Assembly: GCA_026874595.1 (NCBI GenBank) | Contig: CM049309.1 | Span: 75,462,723-75,526,722 of the forward strand | Length of the DNA stretch: 64,000 nt | Direction of reading: 5' to 3' | Source: Sipunculus nudus | Lineage: Eukaryota > Annelida > Sipuncula > Golfingiida > Sipunculidae | Part shown: piece by piece, positions 56,050 to 64,000 of the stretch | Position numbering within the stretch: position 1 is the first letter of the stretch | How the letters are laid out: each line of letters opens with the position of its first letter | The notes under the pieces: generated by a model | Told to the model about the DNA's origin: nothing | Database searches by the model: none | Seen by the model: only the letters and a program-made list of their open reading frames with translations | Program-made: the position numbers and the translations under genes

Positions 56050-56515
56050 TAACAGGGCTTGACATTAACTTTTATACTTAAAAGTACTTGCCCAATAGGT
56101 CAAGCAACAAATATCTTTTACTTGCCCTACATGAATAGTTACTTGTCCAACAAAAATCAGAAATTGTGGCCACAACCCCAAAAATGGGAACCACATGATT
56201 ATTTTGCAATAATGTACATGTTCAAATGTTTGTTAGTTAATAATATTTCTCTTTAGCATTTGCACAGATAAACATGCAGGTTATTTATGATAGAGGTATT
56301 CCAACATGATTTCTCTTCCACGGAAAAAGAAAATGGCCGACTTAAGATCAGTTAAGATTCAGTTAGAATAAAGATTGTTGCACCAACTTACCCAGTCACT
56401 GAGTCTGGCAAGTAGGAGGCTACTAGGAGCCCACTTTTGGTTGCCCTACCACCATTTCATGGAACTTTGACTTGCCCTGGGCAAGCTGTTAACCCTTAAT
56501 TTGGAGCCATTATAG
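56050..56515 (+). repeat. Dispersed repeat, copy 2 (copy 1 at 2197-2706)
   Basis: Shares tttagcatttgcacagataa and the block ending cttgccctgggcaagctgtt with copy 1. Copy 1 is on the same strand of the window, but the host genes differ in direction. Confidence 0.55.
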
Positions 56516-57860
56516 AACGCGGGCTTCGCTCCTATTGAGGAACATGAAAATATAAATAAAACTGTCTCCTCTCATTCCCTATTTTAACTCCTACTTTTCC
56601 CTGTAGATGTCCCTACACCCATATCATTAACTCTGCTAACATAAACATCTACTAAACATCAGAAGTCACCTGAATCGGGAAAAGAACCTACGATCTCCAG
56701 ACCAGACACCCTACATGCTACTAAGTGAGCTGTGAAGATGAGATACCATTAGGAGCTAGTTTTGTTCATTTATATCTGCAATTGAAGCGCCATCTATCGT
56801 GAAAATAGGGAACCATTTACTATTTGAACAGGAGAATTAAGCTTAAAATGGGGGCTCCGCCCCCTCACCCCCATTCAGACGGGGAACCCAGGTTCCCGGC
56901 CCGGACCTTGTCTTGGTGCAAGGCTGAGAATTACACACCTGGGGGGTGTTTCAATAAACTGACTTAAGCCCGAAAATGACCGATTTTGACTTAAGCCACC
57001 CAGCTGAAGAGTTAAGCCCGATTCAATAAAAATACCAAAAATGACTTAAGTCCGTTTTGGGGCTTAAGCCCCAAGCCTGACAGGTAGCAGGCTTAAGTCC
57101 AGAAATCATGGCCACATGACACACTGTTTTGAGGCATATCGGGCGCAAAATTCAACTTGATTGGCGCATTTTCGGGAGCCACAGCAAGCCTATCGGCAGC
57201 ATATTGGCATATGTGTTGACAGGGAGGTGACTGCATGTCTCTGGTTTCCCAGAAGGGTCATTCTGATGCTCGCTGTGCAACTGACCACGGTATTCATCCC
57301 CTTGATGCGGGGCCGGGCGGGCGAGGTACAACATAGATCTTAAAGAGGTAATCAGCACTTCAAAACAGTTGCAAATGTCTACTAAATTATTGAAACTGAC
57401 ATGTTAGGTGTTTGTTCAGAGGCAGGTTGCTAAATAAAATGTGTGGCGTCCTTGACATTCGTGTGAGAACCTGAACGAAACAGTTTTTTCCTGATCTGCC
57501 TGAGCTGTCATTCCTATACAGCATTTGTATAGCTACATAATGATCGATATACAGATGATTTATATCTGACAAAGAAACTGATTATAATAAATATTTCACT
57601 GTACTAATATCTTTGATCTGTCTAACCATCCTGACTGTTATATGATATAAAATATAACAATAAAGTAAAATTAATCAAGCTCATCACAAGTGGAGAAACA
57701 GTGTTTAACACGGTTTTGTCTTTTGATTTTTTTGTTAACTACATGCATTGTCTCTGTCACAAACTATTAATTTATATGAATTAAAATAAAATTAAAGGCT
57801 TTCATTTAAATGAATATCTAGAATCAATGACTTAAACATTTAACATCATGCTTCATTGAA

Positions 57861-58186
57861 CAAGGGCGTCAATATAGGGGTGGTGAGGATGGTGGGGGGG
57901 GGGCGGGGGAGGGGGGGGGGGGGTATATATATCACAATGCTGACTGGGTATATCCTTCCACTTTTTGGCAAGGGATCGAGCATGATCAATTATGTAATCA
58001 TTCCCCCCCCCCCCCAATATTCAGAGAATAATATTCATATATTGCAAAGGAAATTTATAAAAAAAATAGATTTATAGATTTTGGTTCCATTTATGAGTTT
58101 ACAATGAAATATTATATCTAAACCCGGCTTAGAACGATCTTATACCGGAAACATAATACCTTATTTTCTGAAACCTTATATTTAAT

Positions 58187-58263
<77 letters not shown>

Positions 58264-58352
58264 AATATATCACATGTGTGTGTGTGTGTGATGGTGCATG
58301 TGTGCAAGTCATCCCCCCCCCCCCCCACCTTGGAAGAAAATTGACGCCAATG
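57861..58352. mobile_element. hAT-like MITE with 8-bp target duplication, nested
   Basis: TCATTGAA flanks both sides (57853-57860 and 58353-58360). The ends read CAaggGCGTCAAT and, inverted, CAttgGCGTCAAT. Eight-base duplications and CA termini are typical of hAT elements. Inside are G- and C-runs, and the TA microsatellite at about 58189-58254. Confidence 0.75.
58189..58254. repeat. (TA)n microsatellite
   Basis: About 33 TA dinucleotides in a row, then tgtatata and a TG run (58274-58290). A second TA array is at 60857-60898. Confidence 0.97.
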
Positions 58353-58934
58353 TCATTGAAAGTTGTACTCGTGAGCTAATACAACTTCTACAAGTAATTG
58401 TATAAAACTAAAAGGAATTATATCTAGGCTACGTTGTTGTACAAGTTTCCATGACATGTCACTTGAAACAATTAGTCAGACAAATATTACTTAGCCTAAT
58501 TTTTCTAATGCACACTCATTGAGGTTAAAATCCTATATCCACATAAAAGAAGTGACACTATCTGTTAATGTGTTGTTCCCTTAAACTTAATTGGCCCCTG
58601 TCCCACGTTCTGCCGGCCGTTAGTTGGCGCTGAAAAGGGGATTTCCAGGCTTAAGTCGGGCTTTGTTAAACCAGCGTTATTGAATCGGACTTAACTCTCG
58701 GACTTAGGCAAGTCAGTTTTCGGGCTTTAGTCCCGGGCTTGGACTTAAGTCAGTGAAAATGTTATTGAAACACCCCCTAGGTGACCCGGGCTTCATACTC
58801 GTTTCAGTTATGAACCCATAACAACTGATCACTGTTACTGTACATGTATCTAAATAAAATGTTAGGAGAACAGATGACGGCAAAATATGACATTTAAATC
58901 AGCTGAGACATGAAACAGAAAAGTGCGTTCATAC

Positions 58935-59045
58935 CGTGATATCACTAATCTTCTGATTAGTAATATATTTGCAAATATTGCTTGGACTCAAAATAAAGTA
59001 ACCGGCTAAGCTCTCTGGCCGATGCACCGGACCGGAAGTTATTTA
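58935..59045 (-). promoter_or_regulatory. Possible HMGXB4 first (non-coding) exon and promoter
   Basis: The ATG exon of HMGXB4 has an acceptor (ttttcag before AGACATCAC at 55168), so a 5' UTR exon must lie further upstream. At 58935 the minus strand has a donor-like CACG|gtatgaac. At 59032-59039 there is CCGGAAGT (ACTTCCGG on the minus strand), an ETS-type motif common at housekeeping promoters, in a local GC-rich patch. Joined to the ATG exon, this sequence has an in-frame TGA about 30 bases upstream of the ATG, consistent with UTR. Inference only. Confidence 0.35.
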
Positions 59046-59129
59046 GTGTGATGTAACGGGAGATATCGTCTCCGGAGAAGTTTGTCATCATCCCTTATTT
59101 AGGCAAAAAAAAAAAAAAAAAAAAAGGCA

Positions 59130-60085
59130 GGTCTTATTTCCACTACCCGGGAGTGGAAACAAGGAATGATTATTTCCAGTTCCCCTGAAGTGGTATTAAG
59201 GGATGCTTATTTTCACTCCTCCTTATGATAAAGGCTGGTGTAATCTGAGCATATATATAAATATATTACATGAAATGCATTTCAAAGTTAAAATTATAGT
59301 ACTATAGTGAACATAAGTTTAAAAAACTAAGATTTGCCAGAGTAAAACCTTGTAGTTAAATTACATTCATATTTGGGACCAAAATTTTAAAGGCAAATTA
59401 CTGTATATTTTTCTGCAAATAGTTAAAATTTACCATTTAGTTTAGTTTAATACATTTATAGATCATAGTTTGCATTGAGCATGAGAACAAGTGCCTGAGG
59501 TAGCTCAAATAGGGGAGGCAAATGTTATGACAACACTTAATTCCTGGCTCAATCTTTATCAGTAGGTGGTAACTGGTAAGCACCTCATCAGAAGGGCTAG
59601 TCTAGATCGAGTCTGTCTCCACAAGCCAGGACTAGTACTGGCTCAGTGCACAGGTAAAGTATAGTAGACAGTCGCACTGGACCAGCACCCACCATGGTTG
59701 GTTATTTCATGTTTATCCCGCCACTGATTTTGTCCAGAACAATTCGAATGACATGACTGAAGTGCCAAAAAGGTGAACTTTGTCTAAGAAAAACTAGAAC
59801 TACAAGAAAACATAGGATGCATTTAAGAGTCATAATATAAGACTGTTGTCACCAATTTGGATATTAAATGTAAGGCAAATAACCATCTTATATTATATTC
59901 ACCCCATTCAATCCTATATAGAGCTGATGTAAATGACTATCAAAACGTAAAACCTACTTGAACATTTAACTTTCATATTATAATTCAGATGTGGAAATAA
60001 GCATTCTTTATTTCAACTCCCAGGGGGAGTGGAAATAAGCATTCATTATTTCCACTCCCCGGGGATGTGGAAATAAGCACTTCCA
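59130..60085. repeat. Palindromic tttccactccc...gggagtggaaa clusters
   Basis: Short palindromes (tttccactacccgggagtggaaa at 59139-59160; tatttccactccccgggg at about 60048-60064) occur at both ends of a 0.9-kb AT-rich stretch. The rest of 59160-59990 shows no gene. Confidence 0.6.
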
Positions 60086-60852
60086 AAAAAATAAAATAAA
60101 ATAAAATAAAAGGTATGGTACTCAGGCATCGCCCGCCTCAATTTGAAACCCCCGCATCAAAACGTTTTATTTTGATTTTCAATAGAAACTTACCAATTTT
60201 GAACATCAGCCACTCGAACATTTCTTTCGAGAAGATAAAATAATACAATTTTGATAAGATTTCCTTTTTTATACAGTGCTTTCACTTGTTTAGCAAAATA
60301 AATCTGTTATTATCATGCTTTACCCATAAAATTTGACATTTTTATCAAAACATACAAAAAAATCAAAATAAAAAAATCGCCCGCCCTCATCAATTTCTGA
60401 AAAAAAAGTGCCTAAGAACCAAACCTTATTTTCTTTGGCCTTAAGGGAAATCATTTGTTGGGAACGTGCCTAAATGTCATCCTATTAATCATATTTAGGC
60501 ATAACACGTATATAATTCTGATATTTAATAATAATCATCATCATCATTATAAAATTATAACAATCATCGAATTTCGCTCCTCCTGCGTTCCCGCTTAATC
60601 GCGAAAGGGTGGTTGATATTTACATTAAAATAAGAATATTATCACAAACAGCATCATCACAATATCTGAAAAAAATATTTGAGAAAACTAATTGTAACCT
60701 TAAAGCTTAATTTTTCTTGCCCCAAGAATCATAGTCATACGTACATTCTCCAAATCCATTCCATGGAAATATTACCATGCAGTAATAACTTTTTGATACA
60801 GACGTTTTTCCAAACAGACAAAATAAATCGTTCTTGATATAAATAAACTTTA

Positions 60853-60899
<47 letters not shown>

Positions 60900-61238
60900 T
60901 ATTAATTATTGAAATATCTTTCAGTAATTCAAAGTTTTAGATAGGTTTAAACCATGCCTTACATATATTATTCTCATAGCATCAAATTTCTGTTCTTTTT
61001 TACATATTGTTCGAATACCCGCCGGGAATTAAATCCAACCAGCTCCGTTTAACCTCCATTAAATACATAAGTGTTGGTCCAGCGGGGACAAAACTCCAGG
61101 GCAAGATGCAAAGTATGTCCTAAGGGAGTTATTTCCGTAATTCCTAAATAAATCGAGAGATATGTCAAATTATTTTTCGAAATAACTATTGCAGCACCAT
61201 CTGAGTCCGTAACTACGATCGTTTAAAAAGACAGACAG
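60086..61238. other. AT-rich stretch with no recognised gene
   Basis: Only an atcgcccgcc word repeated at about 60127 and 60376, an ATA/A-rich run and the TA microsatellite 60857-60898 were noticed. No exon of either gene was found. Confidence 0.6.
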
Positions 61239-64000
61239 CAGTTTGTTACTCTGAATAAGGAGGCCTCAGACTTTACAGTTTGTTACTCTGAATAAGGAGG
61301 CCTCAGACTTTACAGTTTGTTACTCTGAATAAGGAGGCCTCAGGCTTTACAGTTTGTTACTCTGAATAAGAAGCCTCAGACTTTACAGTTTGTTACTCTG
61401 AATAAGGAGGCCTCAGACTTTACAGTTTGTTACTCTGAATAAGGAGGCCTCAGACTTTACAGTTTGTTACTCTGAATAAGGAGGCCTCAGACTTTACAGT
61501 TTGTTACTCTGAATAAGGAGGCCTCAGACTTTACAGTTTGTTACTCTGAATAAGGAGGCCTCAGGCTTTACAGTTTGTTACTCTGAATAAGGAGGCCTCG
61601 CACTTTACAGTTTGTTACTCTAAATAAGGAGGCCTCAGACTTTACAGTTTGTTACTCTAAATAAGGAGGCCTCAGACTTTACAGTTTGTTACTCTGAATA
61701 AGGAGGCCTCAGACTTTACAGTTTGTTACTCTGAATAAGGAGGCCTCGCACTTTACAGTTTGTTACTCTGAATAAGGAGGCCTCGCACTTTACAGTTTGT
61801 TACTCTAAATAAGGAGGCCTCAGACTTTACAGTTTGTTACTCTGAATAAGGAGGCCTCAGACTTTACAGTTTGTTACTCTAAATAAGGAGGCCTCGCACT
61901 TTACAGTTTGTTACTCTAAATAAGGAGGCCTCAGACTTTACAGTTTGTTACTCTGAATAAGGAGGCCTCAGGCTTTACAGTTTGTTACTCTGAATAAGGA
62001 TGCCTCAGACTTTACAGTTTGTTACTCTGAATAAGGAGGCCTCAGGCTTTACAGTTTGTTACTCTGAATAAGGAGGCCTCAGACTTTACAGTTTGTTACT
62101 CTGAATAAGGAGGCCTCAGGCTTTACAGTTTGTTACTCTGAATAAGGAGGCCTCAGACTTTACAGTTTGTTACTCTGAATAAGGAGGCCTCAGGCTTTAC
62201 AGTTTGTTACTCTGAATAAGGAGGCCTCAGGCTTTACAGTTTGTTACTCTAAATAAGGAGGCCTCAGACTTTACAGTTTGTTACTCTGAATAAGGAGGCC
62301 TCAGGCTTTACAGTTTGTTACTCTGAATAAGGAGGCCTCAGACTTTACAGTTTGTTACTCTGAATAAGGAGGCCTCAGGCTTTACAGTTTGTTACTCTGA
62401 ATAAGGAGGCCTCAGGCTTTACAGTTTGTTACTCTGAATAAGGAGGCCTCGCACTTTACAGTTTGTTACTCTGAATAAGGAGGCCTCGCACTTTACAGTT
62501 TGTTACTCTGAATAAGGAGGCCTCAGACTTTACAGTTTGTTACTCTGAATAAGGAGGCCTCAGACTTTACAGTTTGTTACTCTGAATAAGGAGGCCTCGC
62601 ACTTTACAGTTTGTTACTCTGAATAAGGAGGCCTCGCACTTTACAGTTTGTTACTCTGAATAAGGAGGCCTCAGACTTTACAGTTTGTTACTCTGAATAA
62701 GGAGGCCTCAGACTTTACAGTTTGTTACTCTGAATAAGGAGGCCTCAGACTTTACAGTTTGTTACTCTGAATAAGGAGGCCTCAGACCTAACAGTTTGTT
62801 ACTCTGAATAAGGAGGCCTCAGACTTTACAGTTTGTTACTCTGAATAAGGAGGCCTCAGACTTTACAGTTTGTTACTCTGAATAAGGAGGCCTCAGACTT
62901 TACAGTTTGTTACTCTGAATAAGGAGGCCTCAGACTTTACAGTTTGTTACTCTGAATAAGGAGGCCTCAGACTTTACAGTTTGTTACTCTGAATAAGGAG
63001 GCCTCAGACTTTACAGTTTGTTACTCTGAATAAGGAGGCCTCAGACTTTACAGTTTGTTACTCTGAATAAGGAGGCCTCAGACTTTACAGTTTGTTACTC
63101 TGAATAAGGAGGCCTCAGGCTTTACAGTTTGTTACTCTGAATAAGGAGGCCTCAGGCTTTACAGTTTGTTACTCTGAATAAGGAGGCCTCGCACTTTACA
63201 GTTTGTTACTCTGAATAAGGAGGCCTCGCACTTTACAGTTTGTTACTCTGAATAAGGAGGCCTCAGACTTTACAGTTTGTTACTCTGAATAAGGAGGCCT
63301 CAGACTTTACAGTTTGTTACTCTGAATAAGGAGGCCTCGCACTTTACAGTTTGTTACTCTGAATAAGGAGGCCTCGCACTTTACAGTTTGTTACTCTGAA
63401 TAAGGAGGCCTCAGACTTTACAGTTTGTTACTCTGAATAAGGAGGCCTCAGACTTTACAGTTTGTTACTCTGAATAAGGAGGCCTCAGACTTTACAGTTT
63501 GTTACTCTGAATAAGGAGGCCTCAGGCTTTACAGTTTGTTACTCTGAATAAGGAGGCCTCAGGCTTTACAGTTTGTTACTCTGAATAAGGAGGCCTCAGA
63601 CTTAACAGTTTGTTACTCTGAATAAGGAGGCCTCAGACTTTACAGTTTGTTACTCTGAATAAGGAGGCCTCAGACTTTACAGTTTGTTACTCTGAATAAG
63701 GAGGCCTCAGACTTTACAGTTTGTTACTCTGAATAAGGAGGCCTCAGACTTTACAGTTTGTTACTCTGAATAAGGAGGCCTCGCACTTTACAGTTTGTTA
63801 CTCTGAATAAGGAGGCCTCAGGCTTTACAGTTTGTTACTCTGAATAAGGAGGCCTCAGACTTTACAGTTTGTTACTCTGAATAAGGAGGCCTCAGGCTTT
63901 ACAGTTTGTTACTCTGAATAAGGAGGCCTCAGACTTTACAGTTTGTTACTCTGAATAAGGAGGCCTCAGGCTTTACAGTTTGTTACTCTGAATAAGGAGG
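61239..64000. repeat. 37-bp satellite, about 75 units, running off the window
   Basis: Unit: cagtttgttactctgaataa then ggaggcctcagacttta. Units are 37 bp (one, near 61371, is shorter). Three main variants follow ggcct: cagac, caggc and cgcac; a tctaaataagg variant occurs mainly before 62280. Each unit holds the palindrome GAGGCCTC. It contains TGA and TAA in the unit and 37 is not a multiple of three, so it does not code. Arrays of this type are typical of heterochromatin or large minisatellites. Confidence 0.98.

Larger units (their letters stand above)
56936..58783. mobile_element. 1.85-kb TIR element in the putative HMGXB4 first intron
   Basis: The left end cacctggggggtgtttcaat and the inverted right end attgaaacaccccctaggtg match with one difference; the similarity continues for about 140 bp through gacttaag-, aagcccga- and ttcaata-containing words. 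No transposase is recognisable, so the element is non-autonomous or decayed. A hAT-like MITE (57861-58352) lies inside it. Confidence 0.8.

Noticed and set aside
58118..58312. Minus-strand frame of Ile-Tyr repeats
   Set aside because: It is the translation of a TA/TG microsatellite.
56936..58783. A transposase in the TIR element (57152-57358 frames)
   Set aside because: The short frames on both strands show no catalytic triad or known transposase motif.
61239..64000. CRISPR-like array
   Set aside because: Units are contiguous 37-mers with no unique spacers, in an animal genome; it is a satellite.

Overview
The window is nuclear DNA of an invertebrate animal. It is AT-rich and intron-rich, and it carries two spliced genes that converge tail to tail among many small repeats. 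Both proteins are conserved across animals. The density of short inverted-repeat elements, the DIRS retrotransposon and the AGGTCA-bearing repeats would suit a marine lophotrochozoan such as a mollusc, but that guess is weak and no species can be named.

Plus strand, 1211-37121: an AHI1 (jouberin) homologue, 5'-truncated by the window edge. Twenty-nine exons with GT/AG borders and compatible phases encode 1127 residues up to a TAG stop. In order they give a charged lysine-rich N-terminal region, a C2-like domain, WD40 repeats, a Gln/Pro-rich linker, an SH3 domain and a basic tail. Jouberin is a ciliary transition-zone and basal-body scaffold. Its introns hold several tandem arrays (13.8-14.3, 15.2-15.4 and 18.6-20.6 kb), small MITE-like elements, and at 25.85-31.36 kb a complete but mutated DIRS-type tyrosine-recombinase retrotransposon in sense orientation.

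Minus strand, 55168 down to 41100: an HMGXB4 homologue (HMG-box protein 4, a nuclear chromatin or transcription factor). It is complete from ATG to stop in twelve coding exons (519 residues), and a 5' UTR exon with an ETS-like motif is possible near 58.9-59.04 kb. The two genes probably end within about 0.2-0.8 kb of each other near 39.3-40.1 kb.

The HMGXB4 upstream region and first intron (55.2-61.2 kb) hold nested inverted-repeat elements: a 1.85-kb TIR element contains a hAT-like MITE flanked by an 8-bp duplication. From 61239 to the window end runs a 37-bp satellite of about 75 units with internal higher-order structure.

No bacterial features, CRISPR arrays, rRNA genes or convincing tRNA genes were found. 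No clearly new molecular system was recognised. The most unusual signals are a six-copy 90-bp array that duplicates an AHI1 splice donor with an acceptor-like site, the recurrence of acceptor-like motifs in three AHI1 intronic arrays, the nested MITEs and the satellite's higher-order blocks. Exon borders were placed by eye from splice motifs, phase and homology recalled from memory, with no alignment run.
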